6,264 nt of DNA from Paracoccaceae bacterium (GCA_002401045.1 NVSA01000040.1:7758-14021); one strand, 5' to 3'; shown: positions 1 through 6,195, counted from the first letter of the stretch. Notes: generated by a model not told the origin, from the letters alone. Numbers and translations are program-made.

Positions 1-411
1 AAACGCTACCGTGTGACGGTGGAGCGGCGCAAAAACAAATACAACAAAATGGTGTCGATTTCAGAGGCCGTTGTGGTTGTGAAAATCGGGGATCGTAAGG
101 TCATGTCTGTGTCGCAAAGCATGGATGAGAATGGTGCGGATAGCGGCCCTGTGAACGCGCTGGCGCTGGCGTTGGCAAAAGATTTAGGGCCTTATCAGGC
201 CGTAATCGACGACATGCATTTGGTCGATTTTAAGGTGCGTATCACGGGAAGCGGCACCGAGGCGGTAACGCGGGTGATTATTGATAGTGAAGACGGTAAT
301 GGCAAACGTTGGTCAACGGTGGGGGTGTCAGCGAATATTGTTGATGCGTCTTTTGAGGCCTTGCTCGATGCGATTAACTGGAAATTAATCCGTGATAGCG
401 AAAAAGCCTAA
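1..411 (+). CDS. cimA: Citramalate synthase, C-terminal part (5' end outside window)
   Basis: The reading frame is open from base 1 to the TAA at 409-411, giving about 136 residues that begin KRYRVTVERR. They match the C-terminal allosteric/dimerisation domain of the 2-isopropylmalate synthase superfamily (LeuA_dimer type). Visible hallmarks are the VERR start of the domain, SEAVVVVKIG, SGPVNALALAL (family pattern GPVNALDxAL), LVDFKVRI, TEAVTRVIIDSEDG, WSTVGVSANIVDASFEALLDAI and a final WKL. The spacing and DxKVRI/TVGVSxNIxxAS wording fit CimA better than LeuA. CimA condenses pyruvate with acetyl-CoA to (R)-citramalate in the threonine-independent route to isoleucine, and this domain normally carries feedback regulation. 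The GTG at 13 is internal and is not a start; the catalytic TIM barrel lies left of the window. LeuA or a homocitrate-synthase-like paralogue cannot be excluded without the barrel. Confidence 0.85.
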   Translation, partial: KRYRVTVERRKNKYNKMVSISEAVVVVKIGDRKVMSVSQSMDENGADSGPVNALALALAKDLGPYQAVIDDMHLVDFKVRITGSGTEAVTRVIIDSEDGNGKRWSTVGVSANIVDASFEALLDAINWKLIRDSEKA

Positions 412-412
412 G

Positions 413-432
413 ATGTAACCTTGACGTTACAT
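413..432. promoter_or_regulatory. Operator copy 1: ATGTAAC-N6-GTTACAT
   Basis: A perfect 7-bp inverted repeat (413-419 and 426-432) with a 6-nt spacer, starting two bases after the cimA stop codon. The spacer CTTGAC and the first G of the right arm contain a TTGACG -35 hexamer (421-426), so a dimer bound here would cover the -35. The same half-sites in the same spacing recur 34 bp downstream. The likely ligand is the XRE protein encoded at 881-1084 in the downstream operon; that link is inferred from position, not proven. Confidence 0.72.
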
Positions 433-448
433 ATAGCCTGCCTTAAAT
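421..448 (+). promoter_or_regulatory. Probable sigma70-type promoter of the 480-2855 operon
   Basis: The -35 element TTGACG (421-426) matches five of six consensus bases. A -10 candidate TTAAAT (443-448) lies 16 nt downstream; TAAATG one base further gives 17-nt spacing but a poorer match. Transcription would start near 455, leaving a leader of about 25 nt. The -35 sits inside operator copy 1 and the -10 inside the left arm of operator copy 2, an arrangement expected for repression by blocking polymerase. Confidence 0.6.
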
Positions 449-472
449 GTAACCTGTAAGTTACATTTAAGG
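441..472. promoter_or_regulatory. Operator copy 2: 13-bp perfect inverted repeat containing ATGTAAC-N6-GTTACAT
   Basis: Arms 441-453 and 460-472 are perfectly complementary over 13 bp with a 6-nt spacer, CTGTAA. The core ATGTAAC/GTTACAT (447-453 and 460-466) repeats operator copy 1 exactly in half-site and spacing, about three helical turns away. It overlaps the probable -10, the expected start point and the AAGG of the ribosome binding site. The spacer adds an extra TGTAA (455-459), which with TTACA (461-465) makes a second, compact palindrome. In RNA reading through from cimA this would be a 13-bp hairpin, but no T-run follows, so a terminator is unlikely. Confidence 0.72.
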
Positions 473-474
473 AG
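469..474 (+). promoter_or_regulatory. Shine-Dalgarno AAGGAG overlapping operator 2
   Basis: AAGGAG lies 5 nt before the ATG at 480 and fixes that start. Its first four bases belong to the right arm of the 441-472 inverted repeat, so in an upstream read-through transcript it would be partly base-paired. Confidence 0.7.
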
Positions 475-479
475 TCGCC

Positions 480-878
480 ATGACAGTCACACAATTCCAA
501 ATTCTGCGCCGTTTGGTTTTCGCCATAATCGGTTTGGTGCTGGTCAGTTATGCGGCAATTTTTATCACCCAAGGTATGAGCGTAAACTTACCGCCGCTTC
601 TGCCTGCCATTGTCGGGATATCAGGTGCCGCGATCCTTTTTGGTGTCGGTGCGTTAAGCGGAAAACCCATTTCAGGGGCGGTTTTTGACGAGTTATCCAA
701 GATGGAATGGAACAAAGCCCTGCGCTTTGGCTATTGGTTTGCAGTGGCACTATACCCTGTTTTCGGCCTGCTTTTAGCCCGTGGTTATGTCGACCCTAAA
801 CAAGCCTTTGCGGTGATGGGAACGCTGACAGGTGGGGTGCCGTTGTTGTATTATTGCTGGCTGGACATGCGGGGGTAA
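480..878 (+). CDS. Small four-helix inner-membrane protein paired with an XRE regulator
   Basis: This 132-residue protein has four hydrophobic stretches at about 10-30, 39-59, 82-100 and 108-127, with no cleavable signal peptide visible. Between helices 2 and 3 is a short polar stretch with FDELSKMEWNKALRFGYW. That DE...WNKA-type segment before the third helix recalls small membrane proteins (DUF2178-like) often encoded beside short XRE regulators; I cannot confirm family membership from sequence alone. The start is ATG with AAGGAG 5 nt upstream. It is the first gene after the twin-operator promoter, and its TAA (876-878) touches the start region of the XRE gene, so the two are probably translationally coupled. 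No enzyme motif is visible. It might sense the membrane or modulate the regulator, but that is inference only. Confidence 0.8.
   Translation: MTVTQFQILRRLVFAIIGLVLVSYAAIFITQGMSVNLPPLLPAIVGISGAAILFGVGALSGKPISGAVFDELSKMEWNKALRFGYWFAVALYPVFGLLLARGYVDPKQAFAVMGTLTGGVPLLYYCWLDMRG
871..875 (+). promoter_or_regulatory. GGGGG ribosome-binding stretch deciding the start of the XRE gene
   Basis: The only Shine-Dalgarno-like stretch before the XRE gene is a run of five G. It lies 5 nt before the ATG at 881 but only 2 nt before the ATG at 878, which favours 881. Coupling to the preceding stop codon (876-878) probably contributes as much as this weak site. Confidence 0.4.
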
Positions 879-880
879 TG

Positions 881-1084
881 ATGGAACTTTTAAACCATAT
901 CAAAGAGTTAAGAAAAAAACGCACGATGACCCAAGGCGATTTGGCAACCGCCGCTGGCGTGTCGCGTAAAACGATTAATACCATTGAAAACAGCGTCTTT
1001 ATCCCCAGCACTGTTCTGGCGTTAAAGCTTGCCCGCGAATTGGGCGTCACCGTGCATGATATATTTGAATTGAAGAAGGATTAA
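881..1084 (+). CDS. Small XRE-family HTH transcriptional regulator
   Basis: This 67-residue single-domain protein fits the compact Cro/CI-like (COG1476/YozG-type) regulators. The order is IKELRKKRTMTQGDLA (helices 1-2, residues 7-22), AAGVSRKTINTIEN (turn and recognition helix, about 24-37), the IPSTVLALKLARELG helix (41-55) and the family-typical ending VTVHDIFELKKD. The usual ENGxYxPS loop is altered to ENSVFIPS. ATG codons at 878 and 881 are in frame; 881 has the better spacing from GGGGG, whereas 878 would overlap the previous TAA by one base. A TTG start at 854 would add residues that relatives lack. It probably binds the twin ATGTAAC-N6-GTTACAT sites upstream of its own operon and represses it. 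Autoregulation is inferred from the layout and is common in such pairs. Confidence 0.88.
   Translation: MELLNHIKELRKKRTMTQGDLATAAGVSRKTINTIENSVFIPSTVLALKLARELGVTVHDIFELKKD
1076..1080 (+). promoter_or_regulatory. Shine-Dalgarno AAGGA inside the 3' end of the XRE gene
   Basis: AAGGA is 9 nt before the ATG at 1090 and lies within the last codons of the XRE gene. A second AAGGA at 1083-1087 is only 2 nt from the ATG, too close to work well. The placement supports operon translation and the 1090 start. Confidence 0.5.
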
Positions 1085-1089
1085 GGAAT

Positions 1090-2079
1090 ATGACCATTCT
1101 ACTAGCCATTGCAAAATTTGCGGCAATCTCAGCCTGTATCTATCTGGCAATTGCGCTTGGTTTGATTGCATCGCAAGCCCCAAACCATAAGTTTACCGCC
1201 GAGGGTTTGAAATTCCCCGACCGTAAAAGAAACCCGATCAAAGCGCCTGAAGCGTCGATCTATACCGCCCGTGACGGGGCCGAATTGGCCTACCGCATAT
1301 TTCCATCTGGGGTCGAGGATGCCCCTTTGTTAGTATTCGTGCATGGGTCGAGTGCGCATGGTGCGCCCTATGCTGGTTTTGCACAAAAGCTGGCGCAATC
1401 TGGGGCGGCAGATGTTTTGTTGCCTGATCTGCGCGGACATGGGCTGAATATCAAGCATGGCTTGGATGTTGCCTATATTGGTCAATTTGAAGATGACTTG
1501 GCCGATTTGATTGCGCAGCATAAAAAGCCTGGGCAAAAAGTGGTCATTGGCGGCCATTCATCGGGGGGTGGTTTGGCCATTCGCTATGCAGGGGGCGCAC
1601 ATGGTGCAGATTTGGACGGCGCGGTTTTACTGGCACCGTTCCTAAAATATAATGCCCCAACGCTGCGGCCTAATTCGGGCGGTTGGGCGCATGTTCCATT
1701 GCGCCGCCTGATTGGCCTAGTGATGTTGAATATGGCTCAGATTAAGGTGTTTAACGGGCTGACAGCTATCCAGTTCAATGTCCCAGAAAAGGTTAAGCAA
1801 AGCCCAACGGGACGGTTGATGCGGGATTATTATTCCTTTGCGATGAATACATCCTATGCGCCGCGCAATGACTACCTTTCAGATATTGCCAAACTGCCGA
1901 AATTCATATTGGTGGTGGGGCAACAAGATGAGGCCTTTGTCGCGGATCAATATGCGCCGCTTATGCAAGGTGTGACGCAAAAAGGCCGCTATGAGATTTT
2001 GCCAAATGTATCGCATTTGGCTGTTACCGACGAAGATATAACGGCGCTATATGTGGCCGAATATTTGAAAGGATTATAA
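1090..2079 (+). CDS. Membrane-anchored alpha/beta hydrolase (serine hydrolase)
   Basis: This 329-residue protein has an N-terminal hydrophobic helix (about 3-28) followed by an alpha/beta-hydrolase fold. LLVFVHGSS (80-88) carries the oxyanion-hole HG, and DLRGHG (113-118) is the usual loop after strand 4. GGHSSGG gives the nucleophile elbow G-H-S-S-G with Ser157. The likely acid is Asp280 in VVGQQDEAF and the likely base His309 in PNVSHL, so the triad looks complete. The N-terminal helix has no clear lipobox or cleavage site. The basic stretch after it (residues 34-51) would favour a cytoplasmic catalytic domain by the positive-inside rule, but this is uncertain. The family resembles lysophospholipases and esterases; the substrate cannot be read. 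It lies 5 nt after the XRE gene and its TAA overlaps the next ATG by one base. Confidence 0.85.
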   Translation: MTILLAIAKFAAISACIYLAIALGLIASQAPNHKFTAEGLKFPDRKRNPIKAPEASIYTARDGAELAYRIFPSGVEDAPLLVFVHGSSAHGAPYAGFAQKLAQSGAADVLLPDLRGHGLNIKHGLDVAYIGQFEDDLADLIAQHKKPGQKVVIGGHSSGGGLAIRYAGGAHGADLDGAVLLAPFLKYNAPTLRPNSGGWAHVPLRRLIGLVMLNMAQIKVFNGLTAIQFNVPEKVKQSPTGRLMRDYYSFAMNTSYAPRNDYLSDIAKLPKFILVVGQQDEAFVADQYAPLMQGVTQKGRYEILPNVSHLAVTDEDITALYVAEYLKGL

Positions 2080-2855
2080 TGTCGCAAGACATTGAAAACT
2101 GTGCAGGGCTGGTCCAACGTGGCGACCCTGATCGGTACTTGACCGCTATGACCGCGCCCCCCGAACATCGCGGGGCGCTTTTCGTGCTCTATGCGTTCAA
2201 TCTTGAAGTGGTCCGCGCCCCTTGGGTGACATCCGAGCCAATGATTGCAGAAATGCGTTTACAGTGGTGGCTGGATATTCTCGATGAGATTTATGCAGGC
2301 GATGAGCCGCGCAAACATGAGGTTGTCACGCCGCTTGCCGAGATGATTAAAACCCATCAGCTCCCCAAAGAACTGTTCGACGGCCTGATCGCGGCGCGGC
2401 GTTGGGATGTCTACAAAGAACCCCATGCCAGTGCGGTCAATTTAGAGCGTTATTTGCAAGATACTACAGGGAACTTGATGCGTCTGGCCGTGCTGGCAAC
2501 AGGTGGGACTGATAGTGAAGCGTTGCAACAATATGGGCTCGGGGCTGGGATTGCATCGTTGTTGACGGCGGTTCCTGCCTTGGAAAATGCGCAGAAATAT
2601 CCACTGGTGGATGGGTCTGTTGACGGTGTGCAGTGCTTGGCGCAACAAGGCCTAGATGCTCTGCGCGGTGCGCGAGGGGGATTGAGCCAGACACCTAAAT
2701 CAGCTCGTGCGGCTTTGCGCGCGGCGTGGTTGGCGAAACCTGTGTTGAAAGCGGCGATTGCATCGCCGCATTTGGTGGCGCAGGGCAATTTACGTCCGCC
2801 AGAGTTTCGCAACAAAATTCGTTTATTGTGGCAGTCCCTGACGGACAGCTATTAG
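2079..2855 (+). CDS. Squalene/phytoene synthase-fold protein, NDUFAF6-like, catalytic motifs missing
   Basis: This 258-residue all-helical protein belongs to the squalene/phytoene synthase superfamily, seen in DPDRYLTAMTAPPEHRGALFVLYAFNLEV (16-44), EMRLQWWLDILDEIY (58-72), LERYLQDTTGNLMRLAVLATGG (122-143) and the YGLGAGIASLL helix (152-162). Real phytoene synthases have a YAxxRxxDD motif in the first helix and a second DxxxD after the GxAxQLTNILRD helix. Here they read YAFNLEVVRA (38-47) and GAGIASLLTAVPALENAQKYPL (155-176), without the aspartates. That pattern, with RLQWW, resembles NDUFAF6, the mitochondrial complex I assembly factor, and its alphaproteobacterial homologues often misannotated as phytoene synthase. 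A carotenoid enzyme is unlikely. AAAGGA at 2068-2073 sits 5 nt before the ATG, which overlaps the hydrolase stop (TAATG). Its TAG overlaps the stop of the convergent transporter gene. Confidence 0.85.
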   Translation: MSQDIENCAGLVQRGDPDRYLTAMTAPPEHRGALFVLYAFNLEVVRAPWVTSEPMIAEMRLQWWLDILDEIYAGDEPRKHEVVTPLAEMIKTHQLPKELFDGLIAARRWDVYKEPHASAVNLERYLQDTTGNLMRLAVLATGGTDSEALQQYGLGAGIASLLTAVPALENAQKYPLVDGSVDGVQCLAQQGLDALRGARGGLSQTPKSARAALRAAWLAKPVLKAAIASPHLVAQGNLRPPEFRNKIRLLWQSLTDSY

Positions 2856-4063
2856 GCTTTTTTGTTGTGCATCATTAGCCAGACTAAAGACCCGCCTGCA
2901 AGGATCAAGAATGGGATCATTGCGATGTTGACGGCAATCCAGCCCTCAACAGCGGTACCGCCTGAACAGTTCATCAACGACCCAGATGCCAGTGATCCCA
3001 ATGTGACCATGCCGTAGACCAAGAAGTCGTTCATGCCTTGGACTTTACCGCGTTCTTGCGGGGTATGGGCGTTTGTCAACATGGCGGTGGCACCGATAAA
3101 GCCGAAGTTCCAGCCGACACCTAGTAAGATCAGGCCGACAAAGAAGTTTGTCAATTCAACGCCTGCCAGATTAACGATGCCAGCAAAGGCGAGAATAGCC
3201 AGACCGAGGCCGACAATTTTTGACGCGCCAAAGCGGGCAATCAAATGACCTGTAAAGAAGCTGGGTAAGAACATACCGATGACATGCCCCATGACGATAT
3301 CAGCCGCGAGATCTTGGGTGTAGCCACAGCCCACAACGGCCAGCGGGGTTGAGGTCATCACAAGGTTCATCAATGCATAGGATACCATGGCGCATATGAT
3401 TGCCACGGCAATTCTTGGGGTTTTCAGCAATTCTAGACGACTGCGTCCTGAAGTTTCGCCTACGGCTGGTTTTGGCGGTTTCGGGATGTCTAGGAATAGA
3501 AACAGACCTGCGCCAAATACATTGATTAAAACCACGGCGACATAGGCACCCATAAACGGAATGACAAAGGCGTCGGATACGACTTTTGACAGTTGCGGCC
3601 CGATAATAGCTGACGCCAATCCGCCTGCCATGACGTATGAAATTGCCTTGGGGCGAAAGTCGTCAGGGGTGCTGTCTGCGGCGGCAAAGCGGTAGAAACC
3701 ATGCGCCGACATATAGACACCAGAAAAATAACTGCCCAACAAAAATATCGGGAATGAAGCGGTGTAGAGCCCGTAGGCACTGATGACCCCGCCTAAAATA
3801 CCGCCGGTGATACCGACAAAAAACCCTGCTTTACGCCCGTAGTTCTGCATCAATTGGCTGAGCCAAGGCGCGGTGGTCATCGACCCGAACACAATCAAAG
3901 AGATCGGCAAGGTCGCCCAGCATGGGTTTGAGGCCAAAGATTGCCCCGCAAGCCCTGCTAATACGAACAGCATCGGCATTTGAGCCCCCAAGACCGCTTG
4001 GGCAATCACGAGGATGGTAATGTTGCGTTTTGTGCGGGTATCGAGGCGTGTAATATCTGTCAT
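2852..4063 (-). CDS. Major facilitator superfamily (MFS) transporter
   Basis: This 403-residue polytopic protein appears to have 12 transmembrane helices in two six-helix halves, split by a polar linker around residues 193-213. The loop between helices 2 and 3 has a degenerate MFS motif A, NYGRKAG (74-80), and the equivalent loop of the second half reads ARFGASK (276-282). The DDFRPKAISYVMAGGLASAIIGP segment (134-155) and GWNFGFIGATAMLTNAHTPQERGKVQG (317-343) are typical of bacterial drug/metabolite MFS proteins; substrate and direction are unknown. The gene starts 21 nt after the cobB stop on the same strand, with only a weak GGA 3 nt before its ATG, so co-transcription with cobA-cobB is likely but not certain. 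Export or uptake of a tetrapyrrole or cobalamin-related compound would be a guess. Its TAA (2852-2854) overlaps the TAG of the convergent gene. Confidence 0.88.
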   Translation of the reverse strand: MTDITRLDTRTKRNITILVIAQAVLGAQMPMLFVLAGLAGQSLASNPCWATLPISLIVFGSMTTAPWLSQLMQNYGRKAGFFVGITGGILGGVISAYGLYTASFPIFLLGSYFSGVYMSAHGFYRFAAADSTPDDFRPKAISYVMAGGLASAIIGPQLSKVVSDAFVIPFMGAYVAVVLINVFGAGLFLFLDIPKPPKPAVGETSGRSRLELLKTPRIAVAIICAMVSYALMNLVMTSTPLAVVGCGYTQDLAADIVMGHVIGMFLPSFFTGHLIARFGASKIVGLGLAILAFAGIVNLAGVELTNFFVGLILLGVGWNFGFIGATAMLTNAHTPQERGKVQGMNDFLVYGMVTLGSLASGSLMNCSGGTAVEGWIAVNIAMIPFLILAGGSLVWLMMHNKKA

Positions 4064-4084
4064 GTATCCGCTCTAAGCCTGTTT

Positions 4085-5344
4085 TTAGGTACGGTCAACA
4101 ACATGTGCAAAGCTACCCCAATGAGCCCCGTTTATCAGCCCCATATCAGGCAAAGTGGTGCCTTCGGCGTCGGTGGCTTTGAACAATGCTTTGCCCTTGG
4201 CGCGGGTGGTGGTGGCATAGTGGAATTCATGGCCGTTAAGCGGCATATCCCATGCGCCGCCTTGCGGGGCTAAGTTGCGGTAGCCCAGATGTAATTTGCG
4301 CTTTTGGAAACTGGTTTCGAGATCAAGCAGGCCGAGCATCGCGTGGTGTGTTCCCGCGGCATCGACCATGCCATGCCCCATCATCATATAGCCGCCGCAT
4401 TCACCGTAGACGCTGGGGGCTTTGCGTGCCGCGTTTAGGAAAACCGTGTTAGCGGCCAGTTTTCCCGCGTGTAATTCAGGGTATCCACCTGCTAAAAACA
4501 CCAAGTCGCAGTCTTGCGGGGCTTGATCGGCTAGCGGTGAGAAAAAGCTTAACTCTGCCCCTGCATCACGCCAGTCTTGCAACAGGTGTGGGTAGGTAAA
4601 GGCAAAGGCTTGGTCTTGGGCGATGGCGATCCTTTGGGCGGGGGGCGCTAGCTTTTTGGGTTTTTGCGGTGCGGAGGGTAATTGTCCGAATAGTGATAGT
4701 ATTTTCTCAATATCTAACGATTTTCGCGCAATTTCAGCCGCATTATTTAAGAATTCTTCTAGGTCACCGCGTTCATTCGCCTGTACTAATCCCAAATGTC
4801 GAGACGGTGTTTCCAATCTGTCATCGCGGTAAACAGCGCCTAAGACGGGCAGGCCAACGGGGGTTAAGGCGCGGCGCAACATGGTCTCATGGCGCGGACT
4901 TCCGACCTTATTTAGGATCACACCAACGATGCGGACGTCGTCTGCATGGCGTGAAAATCCCTCAACAACGGCGGCGACGGATTGCGATTGTTTTGAGACA
5001 TCGCAGATTAAGATGCAGGGCAAGTTTAGCACCCGTGCCAGTTCTGCCGTGGCACCGCGACCGTCTGGCGGTGCGCCGTCAAACAGACCCATGGCCCCTT
5101 CGATTAAAATCGGGGTATCGCCTGCGGCAAGATGTTTGAGACGGTCGGGCGACATCGACCATGCATCAAGGTTGACGCAAGGCGCGCCACTTGCGGCCTC
5201 ATGAAATCGGGGATCGATGTAATCAGGGCCGCTTTTGCCCGATCTTATGGCGATGCCCGCGTCGCGCAGGGCGCGTAGGATCGCCAATGTCAGGGTGGTT
5301 TTACCGCCGCCAGAATTAGGGGCGGTCAGGATCAGACCGTTCAT
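4085..5344 (-). CDS. cobB: (Hydrogeno)cobyrinic acid a,c-diamide synthase
   Basis: This 419-residue CbiA/CobB-type enzyme uses ATP and glutamine to amidate the a and c carboxylates of the corrin ring; in aerobic alphaproteobacteria the substrate is hydrogenobyrinic acid. The N-terminal dethiobiotin-synthetase-like domain shows the P-loop APNSGGGKTT (8-17), SGKSGPDYIDPRFH (35-48), LDAWSM (59-64), IEGAMGLFDG (81-90), LICDVSKQ (112-119) and VILNKVGSPRH (142-152). The C-terminal class I glutamine amidotransferase-like domain shows FLAGGYPELHA (283-293), the nucleophile Cys316 in YGECGGYMMMG (313-323) and GHEFHY (371-376) with the catalytic His. Length and motifs are complete. GAGG at 5349-5352 lies 4 nt before the ATG, which overlaps the cobA stop as ATGA, so the two are translationally coupled. 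CobQ (cobyric acid synthase) is larger and differs in its motifs. Confidence 0.95.
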   Translation of the reverse strand: MNGLILTAPNSGGGKTTLTLAILRALRDAGIAIRSGKSGPDYIDPRFHEAASGAPCVNLDAWSMSPDRLKHLAAGDTPILIEGAMGLFDGAPPDGRGATAELARVLNLPCILICDVSKQSQSVAAVVEGFSRHADDVRIVGVILNKVGSPRHETMLRRALTPVGLPVLGAVYRDDRLETPSRHLGLVQANERGDLEEFLNNAAEIARKSLDIEKILSLFGQLPSAPQKPKKLAPPAQRIAIAQDQAFAFTYPHLLQDWRDAGAELSFFSPLADQAPQDCDLVFLAGGYPELHAGKLAANTVFLNAARKAPSVYGECGGYMMMGHGMVDAAGTHHAMLGLLDLETSFQKRKLHLGYRNLAPQGGAWDMPLNGHEFHYATTTRAKGKALFKATDAEGTTLPDMGLINGAHWGSFAHVVDRT

Positions 5345-6195
5345 GTGGCCTCGGCGGGGCGTCCACGGTTTAGCGGGTCTAAATTGCGCGGCGCATCACC
5401 TGCCATCATGGATTGCCAATCTAGCACTTGGCGCATTTTTACAGAACGCCCGACACAGATAATCGCAGGGGGCGTCAGCCCAGAGGCGGCGATATCCTTG
5501 ACCGCATTGCCCAGCGTGCTTTCCAGCACTTGTTGTTTCGGTGTGGTCGCTTGGGTGACAAAGGCGATGGGTTCATCAGCAGGGCGTCCAGCGTCCAGCA
5601 GTTTTTCAACAATCGGGGCGATGTGTTTCATCCCCATATAGATCACGATAACCTGTGATCCTTGTGAAATTGCTTTCCAGTTCAAAGAGTTAGGCGTCTC
5701 ACCGCTTTGATCGTGCCCCGTTACAAAGGTAACAGATTGGTTCACATCGCGGTGCGTCACAGGAATGCCAGCATAGGCCAAACCACCAATACCTGCAGAA
5801 ATCCCAGGGATAATGCGGATTGGAATGCCGTGCTGCACCAAGGTTTGTGCCTCTTCGCCGCCACGGCCAAACACAAAAGGATCGCCGCCTTTAAGGCGTA
5901 AAACCCGTTTGCCTGCTTTGGCCAGCTCAACCAGATGCAAGGATATATCGCGTTGCTTGGCCGATGGTTTGCCACCGCGTTTACCTGCGTAAATGCATTG
6001 TGCGTCCTTATTCGCCCATTCCAAAATACCCGCATCAACCAAGGCATCATAGACGATCACATCGGCTTGGCGCAGAGCATTCAACGCGTGAAGTGTGAGC
6101 AGTCCTGGATCACCAGGTCCCGCACCGCACAGCCAGACCCAGCCTGCTTTAAGTTCAGGCCATTTCGACGGGGGAAGGGGATTCGGGTAAGTCAT
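5341..6195 (-). CDS. cobA: Uroporphyrinogen-III C-methyltransferase (SUMT)
   Basis: This 284-residue tetrapyrrole methylase transfers two methyl groups from S-adenosylmethionine to uroporphyrinogen III, giving precorrin-2, the branch point to cobalamin and siroheme. Family signatures in order are VWLCGAGPGDPGLLTLHAL (20-38), DALVDAGIL (50-58), GKRGGKPS (71-78), LRLKGGDPFVFGRGGEE (99-115), PGISAGIGGLAYAGIPVTHRD (130-150), VTFVTGHD (155-162), IYMGM (185-189) and PPAIICVG (242-249). The N-terminal dehydrogenase/chelatase domain of CysG-type siroheme synthase is absent, so this is stand-alone CobA/SUMT. It heads the visible cobA-cobB-transporter run. The ATG at 6195 has no recognisable Shine-Dalgarno. 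The frame stays open upstream to the window edge but offers no ATG, GTG or TTG there, and a start close to the observed one fits the family. Confidence 0.95.
   Translation of the reverse strand: MTYPNPLPPSKWPELKAGWVWLCGAGPGDPGLLTLHALNALRQADVIVYDALVDAGILEWANKDAQCIYAGKRGGKPSAKQRDISLHLVELAKAGKRVLRLKGGDPFVFGRGGEEAQTLVQHGIPIRIIPGISAGIGGLAYAGIPVTHRDVNQSVTFVTGHDQSGETPNSLNWKAISQGSQVIVIYMGMKHIAPIVEKLLDAGRPADEPIAFVTQATTPKQQVLESTLGNAVKDIAASGLTPPAIICVGRSVKMRQVLDWQSMMAGDAPRNLDPLNRGRPAEAT

Noticed and set aside
413..432. Rho-independent terminator for cimA
   Set aside because: The stem is AT-rich and only 7 bp, and neither it nor the 441-472 repeat is followed by a T-run; the repeated half-sites fit operators better.
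854..880. TTG start at 854 for the XRE gene
   Set aside because: It would add nine residues that family members lack and overlap the membrane gene by 25 bases; ATG 881 (or 878) fits better.
2450..2815. 121-residue minus-strand open frame
   Set aside because: Antisense to the NDUFAF6-like gene, composition of a shadow frame, no recognisable domain or ribosome binding site.
2079..2855. Carotenoid or hopanoid biosynthesis gene
   Set aside because: The superfamily fold is present but both DxxxD motifs are absent, and no other carotenoid or hopanoid gene lies nearby.
4669..5139. 156-residue plus-strand open frame
   Set aside because: Antisense to cobB, arginine-rich low-quality translation typical of a shadow of a GC-biased gene.
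5720..5733. GTTAC-AAAG-GTAAC inverted repeat, similar half-sites to the operators
   Set aside because: It lies inside cobA where it encodes the conserved VTFVTG strand, has a 4-nt spacer and lacks the flanking AT/TG bases; probably chance.
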